Source of the DNA: Cunninghamella blakesleeana
Lineage: Eukaryota > Mucoromycota > Mucoromycetes > Mucorales > Cunninghamellaceae
Direction: 5' to 3'
Length of the DNA: 64,000 nt
NCBI GenBank assembly: GCA_017871115.1
Contig: JAFCIZ010000001.1
Coordinates: forward strand, 2,957,501 to 3,021,500
Positions 11,272-23,433 of this stretch are shown one piece after another. A program made the position numbers and the translations under genes. The notes below the pieces were generated by a model that saw nothing but the letters and a program-made list of their open reading frames with translations, was not told where the DNA came from and searched no databases. Position 1 is the first letter of the stretch. Every line of letters starts with the position of its first letter.

Positions 11272-11414
11272 AGTATTTAGCATATATGTTTCTTATTATT
11301 AAAAAAATTATCAGCCTAATATATATATATATATATATTAATTTTATTTTATTATAATTAAAATTTTCAATCCCATATATATTCATAAACTGTATTTAAT
11401 ACATCTATTATAAA

Positions 11415-12205
11415 TTACATTCGTTTTCTATCTTTTTTTTGACCTTTCTTTTTGTTTTCCGCTTCTTTATCTGCTTTTTGTTGTCTTTGCTTTTCTAATA
11501 GCATTTTATTACGTTCTTTTTCTTTTTCACTTTGTTTTTTCAATTCTTCCCGTCTATTTTTTTCTTTTTCTATAATTAATGCAGCGTTTCGATTTGATTC
11601 TAAAAGACCTAAAATAAAATAAATACCAAATAATAAAAATAAATTATATATTAGATTAGTAAATAAATGATATCATCTATATTAGTTATTAATGTATTTA
11701 ATATTTTACCAACATCAGCCGTATCATCTAAATCTTCATATTGTTTTCTAAGTCTTTCTCGCTCTTCTTTCTGTTCTTTTGTAAGTTGTTTTGCTGATGA
11801 GGCTTTGGCAGCTAAACGAGCAAGTTCTTCACGTTCTTTTTCTGATTTTAATAATTTTTCTTTTTCGAGCTCTATATAATTATTTAAAAAAAACATCATC
11901 ATTAAGACAAATATAAATTATCCAAAAAACACGAAACCATACATGCAAATATATATATATATATATATTCACTTTCCCTTTTTTTAAAAGCAATTATAAA
12001 AAAAAATAAAAAATAACACATACCTTGCGCTTTTTCAATTTGTTGTGCTTTACGGTCTATTTCAGCTTTTTCAATATCCTTTTGTAATTTTTTCCAGTGC
12101 GAGAGTATATTGTCAATTAATTTATCTGTTGGTTCTTCCTATTTACACAATTAATTAATCATAATAATCATAATCATAATCATAATCATAATCATAATCA
12201 TAATC

Positions 12206-12257
<52 letters not shown>

Positions 12258-12671
12258 CAATATTATATATTAATATTTTAAGACAGTATATATATTATTA
12301 TTCTCTTTATGCTAACATTAATTCTATTTTTCTTTTTTTCTTTTTTGTCTTTGTTAATTACATTGACATAAAGACGAAGTTGTATATATATTCTTTTTTT
12401 TTATATTTTTATTTTACCGTCGTTTCAGCCAAAAATCCTTCGATAACTTCTCGTTTTTCATCGTCTTCTAAACTATCGTCTTGTACAATCCCTGCTATGT
12501 ATTCAGAAATATCACTATCTAAATTTATATATTACTTTAGTATAAGGATGGAATGATGTCCTTATTGTGTCTATTTTACGATCTTTAGTATACATGTTGT
12601 TTAAGGTAGAAAAATTTACCTTTGAGTTGAATAAGTTCGAGTTGATTAGTAATTTCTTCAACAATGTCCAT
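11415..12671 (-). CDS. CCDC43: CCDC43 orthologue, coiled-coil protein
   Basis: Five exons (12671-12620, 12518-12418, 12138-12024, 11871-11710, 11608-11415) encode 207 residues; human CCDC43 has 224. The order of features matches: an N-terminal helical module with EYIAGIVQDD and an acidic turn before EGFLAE, a central region ending LRKQYEDLDDTAD (human LLAQYADVTDEED), then a long Lys/Glu coiled coil ending in a basic GQKKDRKRM tail. The molecular function is poorly characterised in any organism, and as far as I recall the gene is absent from budding and fission yeast. Intron 2 carries a large TCATAA/AAT microsatellite. A promoter motif copy lies 90 bp upstream. Confidence 0.82.
12158..12254. 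repeat. Compound TCATAA then AAT microsatellite in CCDC43 intron
   Basis: About eight tandem TCATAA hexamers (12158-12210) pass directly into an AAT trinucleotide array (to about 12254). The whole tract lies inside CCDC43 intron 2, so length changes would not alter protein. Confidence 0.9.
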
Positions 12672-13373
12672 TTTATTTTATTTTTTTATTTTTTTGTACA
12701 AGAAAATAAATATAATAAAGGGAAAAAGAAAAAAAGTAACCTTCAAAACCTATTTTTTGGGCGGAGTTGAATAATTATAGTTTATTTCTTTTTGTATTTA
12801 TATAATGTATGAAGAGGAAAGAGAAAATTATTGACCAAATCAAATATATAATGATAAAAAAAATATAAATATATATATATATTGAAAAAAAAAGAGAGAA
12901 ATAAATATAATAATAATAATAAAAGGAGAATAAAAGGATATCATGCATTTGGTAAATGAATAAGAAAATACAAGAAAGTTAAAATATAAAAGAAAAATAA
13001 AAGGCCATCGACTTTTTTTTCTAAAGAAAAAGAAAAAAAAATATACAAGTCATGATAAAAAAAAAAAGAATAATATAAAGAAATGTAAAAAAAAGTATAA
13101 TAATAATAATAATATAAAAAAATAATAATCGTGTACAAGTTCGCCAATAACAAATAATATCATCATATCAATTATAAAGAGAAGAAATAAAATAAGGTAA
13201 AAAAAGGTAGGAGGGAAAAGAAAAGAAAATTATATATATGTATAAATATAAACTATTAGATGATATACTGTTTCCAGTATATCTTCTGAATATCAATATT
13301 AATAAGTGAAAAATAAAAATAAAATATAAAATTATAATTATATATAATAATAAAAACACAGATATGAATCCAA
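12672..13373. other. Intergenic between CCDC43 and LIS1
   Basis: About 700 bp between the CCDC43 start and the LIS1 stop, both on the minus strand. It contains the motif copy at 12761-12771, then A-rich sequence with ATA/AAT runs. No exon was recognised. Confidence 0.6.
12761..12771 (-). promoter_or_regulatory. Candidate promoter element of CCDC43
   Basis: GCGGAGTTGAA on the plus strand (TTCAACTCCGC on the coding strand), about 90 bp upstream of the CCDC43 start. Confidence 0.35.
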
Positions 13374-15017
13374 TTATCGACATTGCCACACTTTAACGAT
13401 TTGATCTACACTACCGGTAGCAACAACAGGAGAAGTATGACAGTAACTACACATTTGAAAAAAAAGATCATGTTGATTAACATTAATATCTTTATGACAA
13501 TGGTTTTTCTTTATATTTATATGTAAATGAATAAATAGTAAATATATTACCTTATGCAAGTTACAAAATGAGCATGAGCTTCCAAAGTTTTCATACAACG
13601 ACCAGTTTTAAGATCCCAAATTTTAATAGTTTTATCATCAGAAGCACTTAGAAGGTATTTTCCACTAGGATGAACTACTAATCCACGTACCCAGTTATCA
13701 TGACCTACAAATGTATGTAAAAGTTGTCCGCTAGCATCCCATAATTTAATTGTTTTATCTCGAGATCCAGTGATTACATATTGACCCGCTACAGGTTGGT
13801 CTTTAACTCTATTCTATATTCGTTAATCAATCAATCGATAGAAATGTAAATAAATAAGTGGGCAATTGAAGTTGGTGTGTGATAAAGATATATTTATATT
13901 TATAATATATATTTGCACTCACTTCAGCACCTATAAGTTCTTGAATGGAAGGATAGGAATTAATTGGTGCAAAGATAGCCCATTCTACAACATGATCATG
14001 GCCTCTAAATTCCATTTTTGATTCATTCCCTTGAACATCCCAAAGACGAGCCGTCTAAATAAATAAATACAATAGCAAAAGCAAAAAGAATCATATATAA
14101 ATAAATAATTGATAATAAAATTAAATATTTAATTTGGTGTATAATTATTATTATTATTATTATTATTAATTTTTTTGTTATATGCATATACGAACCTGAT
14201 CATTAGAAGCAGTAATTAACCATCTACCATCTTCACTTGGCATAACTGATCGTACCCATTCCAAATGTCCAGTAAGCGTTTTTTCACAATATCCAGATGC
14301 TACATCCCATACTTTAATTGTTTTGTCACGAGATGCTGATACAATTTTATCCCCAGAAGGTAAAAAGCAAACGGATGAAACACTGTGATCATGTCCATAC
14401 AAAGTCTTAATACACTTATAATCATTATTAACATCCCATACTTTGATTGTTAAGTCTGCTGAACATGATACTATTAACATAATAATAATATTAGTATAAA
14501 AATATGAATAAAAGATAATGGTGTTTATTATTATTACTGCCATTTATTTATTATTTATTTTTTTATTATTTTTCTCAGCTATTTTATATAATTAATTTTT
14601 TACCAAGGTAATTTCCTTTTGGATCAAAAGCTAAGTCTTGAACAGCCTTGGTATGGCCTTTTAATGTACATTCAAAATCGCCTGATTCGTAATCCCAAAT
14701 TTTAATAGTCGTGTCTTCAGAAGCAGATGCTAATACTTGATAAACAGGATGAAATTCTACACGAGTGATAGGGTTACGATGGCCAGTAAGACTATGTTGT
14801 TCTGGAGGTCTAGGTATCCAATCTACTGAACTTGTTTGTTTTCTAACAGGTGCATTATTTAATTCTTCTTGCATTTGTGCTGTTTTAGATTCTAATTCCA
14901 TGATCTATATTTAAAATATTAAATAATAATATAAATAAATAAATAAATCATCATTTAATATAATTTATCCATTTTTAGTTTATCAAATATATATATAAAT
15001 ATATATAAACATAAATA

Positions 15018-15048
<31 letters not shown>

Positions 15049-15072
15049 TATTAACTATTCTTCATATTGTGT

Positions 15073-15107
<35 letters not shown>

Positions 15108-15743
15108 CCTTCTTTTGTAAACGAATGACAGAAGTCCACTTCTTTTCTAGTAAACCTGCATATTTTTGTTTTGGGTCAGGAACAAAGTCGTTGATTTGTG
15201 TTTCATTTTTAAGTATAGCAAAAGATTCAGTGAATCCGCTAGCGTTCAAATAGTCAAGAATAGCTTTATGTCTATAAGTGTATAGAATAATAAAAATAAA
15301 AGAAAAAGAGAAAAAGAAAGAAAGGAAAAGCAAAAGGTTAGTAAATTATTTTTTCCCTTTGTATCCCTTATAACCCCCTTGAATAATAAGAAAGTTTGAA
15401 GTTTCATCTTCAAACATGACGTTAAAAAAATAAAAATAAAAAAGAGATGGAAAAGATAATAACTAGACTAGTTTAATACTTTATCGCTATTATACATATC
15501 ATATCCATCTACCCGTTGTAAATACATATATATCAATTCCATATAAAATTAAAGATGAAAACCCCATTCATTTTTATACACCCATTAAACCCCACGTTAT
15601 ATAACCACACACTCACATATATATGTATATAAATCATAAAATTAAAAAATAAAAATACATCGTTTTTTTTATATATGTAAATAAATTAAAAAGTGTATCA
15701 CTTACAATTCTTCCTTTTGACGTTCAGAAAGAATGCTTGTCAT
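13374..15743 (-). CDS. PAC1: LIS1/PAC1/NudF dynein regulator
   Basis: Seven exons (15743-15706, 15271-15109, 14904-14604, 14470-14196, 14054-13923, 13813-13551, 13446-13374) encode 414 residues (human LIS1: 410). A LisH motif ([19 protein letters not shown]) at the start is followed by a short coiled coil and seven WD40 repeats with clear GH...WD pairs, beginning [16 protein letters not shown] and ending [16 protein letters not shown]1 dimerises through LisH and binds cytoplasmic dynein with NudE to promote force production, nuclear migration and hyphal growth. Intron 1 (15705-15272, 434 bp) is the longest in the gene. Intron 4 uses an unusual donor, GTTCGT. Intron 2 is full of TA repeats. 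Confidence 0.97.
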
Positions 15744-16533
15744 CGATATATTTTATATAAAGTATATTAAGAAAAGAAAAGGAAAAGCAAATATGAAAAA
15801 TATTATATCTATAAAAATAAAAGGAAGGCAAAAGAAGAGGGAAGAAAAAAAAAATATGTATCTGCCGCCAAAAATTTTTTTTATCCTCTTTGAAAAAAAA
15901 AAAAAAAAATTTCCACTCCACTCTTACAATTTTTTTATACATACTTATATGTTTATATAAATCAAGGATATACTTTTTTTTAAATATTTATTATTCAACA
16001 TAACTTTGCTTTTTATTTGTTTATTATTTACATATTTTATTTTATTACTTTTATAAATATATATATATACATATATTTATCTAATATATATAAATACATA
16101 TATCTACACTTATATATATATATATACAAATATTTGTATATATATGTTAAACTTATATATATATATCCATATAAAAAACAAAGAGAGTGGAAAGAGAGAA
16201 AAAAAAAACCCAAAAAACTTTAAAATCTTTTTTTAAAAGACGTCATTTTAATCACCTCAAACCTTTTTTTGTATTTTCAAACTCCAGATTTTGCTGACAG
16301 AATCATATGTGTTTATAAGAGGAAAAAGGCGGAAAACATTTAATAAAAAACCAATTTAGCCTTTGTCATCTAAAAAAGATTCATATGAACTAATCAATGT
16401 TTAAATTAAATCCCCGCTCTCCTCCCCTTAAATGTAAATTAACTTTGTTCGATTTTTTTTCCTCTTTTCTTTTTCTTTTACTTTTTTTATTTTTTATTTG
16501 AATAAAATAGATTGATATACCACCACTAAAAAA
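15744..16533. other. Divergent promoter region, LIS1 / carnitine carrier
   Basis: About 790 bp between two divergent starts. It holds dense A and T tracts and TA repeats around 16053-16165. The pyrimidine-rich segment just before the carrier start contains the motif TTAAATCCCCGC (16406-16417). The long frames here on either strand are low-complexity artefacts. Confidence 0.6.
16406..16417 (+). promoter_or_regulatory. Candidate promoter element of the carnitine carrier
   Basis: TTAAATCCCCGC on the coding strand, about 117 bp upstream of the ATG. It is followed by CT-rich sequence typical of strongly expressed fungal promoters. Confidence 0.4.
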
Positions 16534-17850
16534 ATGTCTTCTGAAAATACTCCTGTCGAAACTAAAGTAGCCGCTTCTTCTACCGCTCAATCTATCAAGT
16601 CTTTCTTATCTGGAGGTAAAGTCATGAAATAATAATAATAACAAAAAAAGAGATACAATTTTTTAAATATTTACCTGTCTATATTTTTATTTTATATTTA
16701 TTGTATAGGTTTTGGTGGTATGGCTGCTGTTTTAGTTGGGTAAGTCTTTATTATTATTATTATATAAACGGAAGATAAAAAAAAAAAAAAGAAAAAAGAA
16801 AAAAAAAAGAAAACACGTATATATAAAAATAGGGTAAAAAAAATTTAAGAATTGTTTAAAAGAATAAGACTTTTGCTAACCTATTTTTTTTTTATTATTT
16901 TTTTTATATTATAACAGTCAACCTTTTGATCTTGTTAAAGTAAGACTTCAAACTACTGAAGGTGTATATAAGAGTACTGGTGACTGTTTCAAACAAATTA
17001 TTAAAAAAGATGGTGTATTTGGTCTTTACCGTGGTATGTCTGCTCCTTTAGCTAGTATTACACCTATCTTCGCCGTTAGTTTCTTTGTAAGTATTTGTTT
17101 ATATTTATATTTATATTTATGAACGATCAAAAGAGGGAATAATAAATAAATAATAGTAATAAAGAAGAGTAATACTCAAGGTGCCATCTTTTTATTTTTA
17201 TTATATTATTATTACAGTCTTATGATCTTGGTAAAAAGATTGCTACTAGTTTCCGTTCAGATAAAACCGAAAGACCATTAACTTTAGGTGAAATCACCTT
17301 TGCTGGTGCCTTTTCTGCCGTTCCTACCACTTTATTCATGGCTCCATCAGAACGTGTTAAGGTATTATTACAAATGCAAGGACAAGGAGGTGAACAAAAA
17401 TATAAAGGTGCTTTAGATGTGGTAGGCCAATTATATAAAGAAGGTGGTATTAAATCCATTTTCCGTGGTACTGGTGCTACTTTATTACGTGATTCTCCAG
17501 GTTCAGCTGCTTATTTCCTTGCTTACGAATTGATTAAGAAAGGATTAACCCCTGCCGGTGCTAAACCTGATGAATTAAGTTTCGGTTCTGTCATTTTTGC
17601 TGGTGGTATGGCTGGTGTTGCCATGTGGTCTATTGCTATCCCTCCTGATGTTATTAAATCTCGTCTTCAATCTGCTCCTGCTGGTACTTATAATGGTATG
17701 ATGGACTGTTTACAAAAGACTATTAAAACCGATGGTACACGTGCTTTATTCAAAGGTTTAGGTCCTGCTATTCTTCGTGCTTTCCCTGCTAATGCTGCTA
17801 CTTTTGTTGGTGTAGAATACTCTTTGAAAGCTATGAATATGTTGTTTTAA
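16534..17850 (+). CDS. CRC1: Mitochondrial carnitine/acylcarnitine carrier (SLC25A20/CRC1 type)
   Basis: Four exons (16534-16615, 16709-16739, 16918-17086, 17218-17850) encode 304 residues, the usual size of an SLC25 carrier. Three repeats each carry a PX[DE]XX[KR] signature: QPFDLVKVRLQ, APSERVKVLLQ and IPPDVIKSRLQ. The second-repeat stretch APSERVKVLLQMQGQ is characteristic of carnitine carriers. The protein exchanges acyl-carnitine for carnitine across the inner mitochondrial membrane. It is transcribed in the same direction as, and 514 bp upstream of, a carnitine acetyltransferase, so both halves of the acetyl-carnitine shuttle sit together. Codon use (many T/C-ending optimal codons) suggests high expression. 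Confidence 0.93.
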
Positions 17851-18364
17851 TTAAAAAAATTGATTTAATTTGATTTAACTTTTGTATTTTTGCTATTATA
17901 TATATATATATTTTTTAGATGATCATTTTTTTTATAATAAACTATTTTTATTTTGATTTATTTTTATAGTACAAATATATATTTTATGAAAATTAAAAAT
18001 ATATGTAAAGAAAAGAAATATGATTGGTCTATTTTATATTTTTATTTGAAACTTGCTGGAACAAATAAAAGATATTATGCTTTTTTAAAATAAAAAAAGT
18101 AAATTTTAAGATATGTTTCCTGTTAAGTAATCTTTAAGTGTTTTACTTTATTTGGCACGCACTCATAAATACCCCACCTGATTTTTTATAGGTTAAATTT
18201 TTAAAATTCAGACAATTTTGATTTTTAATAATAAATAGGAGGAAAATCTATTTCTTAATTTTTTTTTCTTTTCTTTTTTTTTAAAACTGTAGAATTATTT
18301 TTTTTTAACCTCTCTCTTTCTTTTTAATCTTCCATAATAAAAAAAAAAAAAATAGTAATACATC
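17851..18364. other. Intergenic between carrier and carnitine acetyltransferase
   Basis: 514 bp with AT-rich sequence, a small GC-richer patch near 18155-18180 (GGCACGCACTC and CCCCACCTG) and a CT-rich leader before the next ATG. No gene was seen. Confidence 0.6.
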
Positions 18365-21083
18365 ATGGCTTTTCGTATGTTAAATCTTAGAAGTGTGTCT
18401 ATGGCCACTCCAAGAACTACTTTATTATCCAAAGTAAGTAATTTGTTATTATTGTAAAACTGTTTTATAGATGTCATTTAAAAAAGTGCCTTAAAATAAT
18501 CATATTTGTTCCCCTTTTTTAATGTTATTATTATCATTTCTTCTTCTTCTTCTACTACTATAGTCTATTCCCAGCATGGCTACTAGAAGAATGGCTTCAA
18601 CTCAAGCCCAACCTAAGACTCCTATCGATGTAAATGCTTCAGGTCCCATGTTACGTTATCAAAATAATTTACCCAAATTACCTGTACCTGCTCTTCAAGG
18701 TACTTTACAAAAATACCTTCAATCAGTACGTCCTTTATTAAGTGATGATGATTATAAAAAGACTGAAGAATTAGTTAAAGAATTTGAATCCCCTGGTGGT
18801 CTTGGTACTAAACTTCAAGAACGTCTTGTAGCTCGTGCTAATGATCCTAATGTTGTCAATTGGTTAGAAGATTGGTGGTTAGATCAAGCTTATATGGCTT
18901 ATCGTGATCCTGTTGTTATTTATGTTAGTTATTTCTTTTATTATAAGGATGATAAACTTCGCAAGTCACCCGCTCAACGTGCTGCCGCTATTACAACCGG
19001 TGCTTTGGAATTCAAACAACAAGTTGTAAGGTAAGTGTTTTTATATATATATATATATATATTATAAAAAAAGCAAAAGAGTATACATAAAACATATTAG
19101 GGTAAATAAAAGGAAGGGGGATAAATAAAACGTAACAGGATGATATACATATGCTAATAGCGATCATATATTTACTTAATCTTTTACCTTATTTTTTTTT
19201 TTTTCAAATAGCCAAACTCTTGAACCAGAATATGCTAAAGGAGAACCTATGTGTATGGATTCATATAAATATATGTTTAACAACTGTCGCATGCCCAAGA
19301 AGCCATCTGATTACGAAGCCATTTTTGATCCTATCCAACACAATCATGTTATTGCTATTCGTAAAAATAAATTTTATGTAATCGATACTATTCATGATGG
19401 TAAACAATTATCAACAAATGAATTACAACAACAATTCCAACGTGTTATTGATATGGCTGGTGACGAAAAAGGAGATGCTATTGGTGTTTTGACGGCGGAG
19501 AATCGTGATAATTGGACTGATGTAAGTTTGATTATCAATATTAATTACAAATATAGGGAAATTGCGGGGTTATATTTTGTTTTTCTTACATAAGTGAAAA
19601 TATTTTAGACTATGAACAAAAAAAAATGTGTGGGGGATCATGGGGTGTACTACAACAAAAGAAAAAATATTGATAATAAAAAATATAATCTAATCTTCAT
19701 ACTTTTTTTTTTATTTTACTTTACTTTATTTTATATATATTATATATAGGCCCGTGAATTATTATTGGCCGCTAACCCCAGTAACAAAAATGCTCTCAAC
19801 CAAATTGAATCTTCATCCTTTGTTATCTGTTTAGATGATTCTACTCCTTTTACTCGTGATGAAGGTATTCGTGAATGCTGGCATGGTGATGGCCGTAACA
19901 GATTCTTCGATAAGCCTCTTCAATTCATTGTCTTTGAAAATGGTAAAGCTGGTTTCCTTGGTGAAGTAAGTATCCTTTTTTTTTATTAATATTGTTCCAA
20001 TAAAATAAAAATAAAATGCAAAAAGTTATAGTTTGGTACTAATATTATTATTATTATTATTAAATTGAAATAGCACTCTTGTATGGATGGTACCGCCACT
20101 TGCCGCTTGAATGAATACGTTTGTGAAGGGTAAATTAATAACCTATTTTATAAAAAGGAATTGTTTTTATTTTATTTGGGCAAAAATATAATAATTTTTT
20201 AGATATATGGGGTTTTTAACGGAAAACTTTTTTCATTTTTTTCTCATTATTATCTAGATTAAGACATAATACTATTGATCATGGCTCTGAGCAAGTCCGT
20301 AGTAACCTTCCTCAACCTACTGAACTTAAATTCCACTTAAATGACCAAGTTAAACAAACCATCAAAACAGCCGAAACCAACTTTGACAACTTGATCGCCA
20401 AGAACGAAATGACCGTATTAGCTTACCAAGGCTATGGCAAAAACTTGATCAAGAAATTCAAATGTTCCCCTGATGGATTTGCTCAAATGATCATTCAATT
20501 AGCTTATTATAAAATGTTTGGAGTATCCCGTCCTACTTATGAATCTGCTCAAACTCGTAAATACCAACGTGGCCGTACCGAAACCGCTCGTACCGTAACT
20601 ACTGATTCCGTTGCCTTTGTAAAAGCCATGGAAGATCCTCACGTCAGTAATGAAGATAAGATTCAATTATTCCGTAAAGCTATCAAGACTCAAGGTGCTT
20701 ATATGGCTGATTGTGTCAATGGTCATGGTGTCGATCGTCATTTATTCGGTCTCAAGAATTCATTACAAGCTGGTGAAGAAGCTGCCTTATTTAAAGACCC
20801 CGCTTATGCTTATTCTCAACATTGGTATTTATCTACTTCTCAATTATCTTCTGAAAATTTCGATGGCTATGGTTGGGGTCCCGTTGTTAGTGATGGTTTT
20901 GGTTGTGCTTATATGATTAAAGGAAATGCTCTTCAATTCAATATTGCTAGTCTTAAGGACTTAGAAGTACATGGAAAGAAATTCGTTAATGGCACTCACC
21001 ACTTTAAACAAGCTTTAGAAGATGCCGCTAACGATTTAAGAGATTTATTAGAACCTGAATTAGCATCTGATGCTAAATTATAA
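18365..21083 (+). CDS. CAT2: Carnitine O-acetyltransferase, predicted dual mitochondrial/peroxisomal
   Basis: Six exons (18365-18433, 18564-19030, 19212-19521, 19750-19965, 20074-20129, 20258-21083) encode 647 residues. It has the N-terminal LPKLPVPALQGTLQKYL signature, the catalytic His355 in LGEHSCMDG (the His is the first codon of exon 5), and the STS substrate motif in WYLSTSQL. The enzyme transfers acetyl groups between CoA and carnitine. Residues 1-37 are rich in Arg, Ser and Met with no acidic residue, a mitochondrial presequence, and the last three residues are AKL, a peroxisomal PTS1. Internal Mets at 28 and 33 could start a form lacking the presequence. Yeast CAT2 is likewise targeted to both organelles from one gene. 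Confidence 0.95.
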
Positions 21084-21930
21084 ATAATATAATTTTAATG
21101 TTATTACTATTATTATTATTTTGTATATATATCTATATCTATCTATTTAGTTGATTATTTGTTTTTTTTATTTTTATTTTTATTTATGACATTTTTTTTT
21201 TTTAAATAATACAATACAATAAAAAAATAGAATAATTTATCTGTTAAAAAAAACATTGGCTACACAAAACTATAAAGTTTTTTATTATTATTTTAATGAT
21301 CTATAAAAGTATAGATTACGAAACAACTTTTATAATTATTTTGCATAATTCATTTATGCTAAAAATATATATATATATATATTTTAAATATAACCAGTTT
21401 TATCAAATTTCATTCATTTATAATGCTACTAAAACAAATTTTATATGAATTATTTATTATATATTTATTTTTTATTCATAAATTGGATAGATCTGAAACT
21501 GTTCCAGCTGATAAATGGATAAATAAATATCAATAAATAAATAAATAAATAAATAGTAATAATAGATTACATTAATTATTTCAATATATATATATATATA
21601 TAAGTATTAAAGAAAGAGAGAGAGAGGACAGGTAATAATTAAAAAAAAGGAAACATATATTTTATACAGAAAATAAAATAAAATAAAAAAAAAGGTGCTT
21701 AAAAAATATAATAATGAAAATAATAATAACATATATATAATACTAATAATAATGGAATATGTAAAAATAAAAAAATAAAAGAGTGAAGATGGGGAGGGGA
21801 AATGAATAAATAAATAAATTAAAATTAAACATACTTACAGAAAATTAAAAGAAATAGTAATAAAAATAATGGAATAAAGATTATCACACCAAGTGATTTT
21901 TTTAAATACATAGGTAAGATAATAATAGCA
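21084..21930. other. Intergenic between convergent 3' ends
   Basis: About 850 bp between the carnitine acetyltransferase stop (+) and the bHLH stop (-). Mostly A/T runs, with a short AAAT-type repeat near 21535-21555. One 37-codon frame at 21423-21536 is reported separately. Confidence 0.55.
21423..21536 (+). CDS. Small ORF, 37 codons, doubtful
   Basis: An uninterrupted frame begins MLLKQILYELF and ends KWINKYQ. The first half is hydrophobic and could form one membrane helix; the second half (LDRSETVPADKW) has balanced composition unlike the surrounding AT-driven frames. No homologue is recognised, and the frame is short enough to arise by chance. It could also be a terminal exon. Confidence 0.2.
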   Translation: MLLKQILYELFIIYLFFIHKLDRSETVPADKWINKYQ

Positions 21931-23433
21931 TTAATCCTGTTTTGTAGAATGATAGCTAGCTAATATAGATTCCAATTCTTTAATACGACGTTGATATGAA
22001 TTGACTTCTTGCTGTAAAAGTTTAATATGATCCACCGATTTTCTTAATATAGCCCCTTTATTAGGTTTACTAGTTGTTGTTGCATTATTCCCACCTCCAC
22101 CTACTGTTGTAGCTGTAGTTATTGCCGATGATGTTCCTGGATGGCTTGTAGATGTAGAAGGTGAATGAGGTCCTCCTCCTCCATTAGTAATCTCATCTAA
22201 CATGGCTTGAGGCAATAAACTACCTAATTCCTGAATACGATCATTGATATTTTCTCTTCTTCTTCTTTCCACTATATAAATATGAAACCAATAGAATGCA
22301 TCCAGATTAGGTATCATTGAACAAAAAAAAAAAAAAAAAAAAGAAATATTAAGTAACACAAATCTTTCCTTTACATATATCACACATAGCTTTTTTTTTT
22401 TACCCATCCACTTAATTTATTATATAAATGATGTGATTTCCCATTTTCTCCCTCTCTTTTATTTTTTTATATATCTTTGTTATTGTTTCTTTTATGTACC
22501 TGCATTATGAGATTCTCTTCGACGTCTTCTTTTTTCCATCATAGCTTGTAAACTAATAATAAGAGTAAAAATAATAATATAAATAGAAATGAGAATCAAA
22601 AAAAAAAAAAATAGTTTCATCTATTATTCCTGAGTTTAGATAAAAGCATTTTTAAGCAAAGTAACAAAAAAGGAGAAGGAGGTGGAGGAAAAAAAAAGTA
22701 ATTTTTTTTTTGTTATAACTTACTTTATTTGCATAGCATAATCATCTTCCATACTTGGAGGTATATCAGTTACTTGCTGCGATGAAGGAGACATACTCAT
22801 AGGTAAATGGTGATTAGGGTTAGGAGAACCATTGGGCTGTTGTTGCTGGCGTGTATTTAAATTAAATTCATAACCTATATTAGCTGGCGCAGACATGGGA
22901 AAATTAGTAGAAGATGAAGGGGGAGAAAATGAAGAAGAGGTAGAAGAATTGTATCCATTGTTAATAAGTGTGGTTGTATGCTGTTGATGAGGATAAGGTT
23001 GATTTGTATAAAGTTGAGGATGCTGATGTTGTTGCTGTAATTTTGGATCATGGATAAATATATTATATTGTTTACTTCCACCTGCTAGCATAGAATGCCT
23101 TTGGGGTCGTTGATGATGAATATCCATAGGTCCTACATAACCAGCCATAGAATAATCAGATAAAGTAGAAGCTTCCTCATAAACTGGTAACGCCTGAACA
23201 AGTTTCTTTTTTCCTCCTCCTGTTGTTGTTGTTGAATAATCTAAATCGTCTAAATCTTGTAAAGTAGTAGACATAGGTGATAAAAAGCTTTGTGAAAAAC
23301 TATCTGTATAATCAAGTGAATCTTCTAAAGTATTATTGCTTTGCCAACTGGTCATATTTTTATCATGAGTTTGTGCCATGGTTTCAAATTTAGTTGTAAT
23401 GTGTGGTTGAATGGTATTATCTTTCTTTGTCAT
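21931..23433 (-). CDS. bHLH transcription factor, MITF/TFE-like
   Basis: Three exons (23433-22724, 22552-22500, 22271-21931) encode 367 residues. The N-terminal two thirds are Ser/Gln/His/Pro-rich and presumably activating. The DNA-binding domain spans both introns: ESHNAVERRRRENINDRIQ gives the basic region with His252, Glu256 and Arg260, the class-B set that reads CACGTG E-boxes. Helix 1 ends LGSLLP, a long Gly/Ser/Thr loop of about 55 residues follows, and helix 2 is NKGAILRKSVDHIKLLQQ, running into a short leucine zipper. The NKGAILRKSVDHI stretch resembles MITF/TFEB (NKGTILKASVDYI). The long loop is unusual. Target genes cannot be inferred. Confidence 0.88.

Noticed and set aside
15733..15960. 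Lys-rich plus-strand frame upstream of LIS1
   Set aside because: Formed by A tracts in the LIS1/carrier promoter region; no domain, and the opposite strand is equally open.
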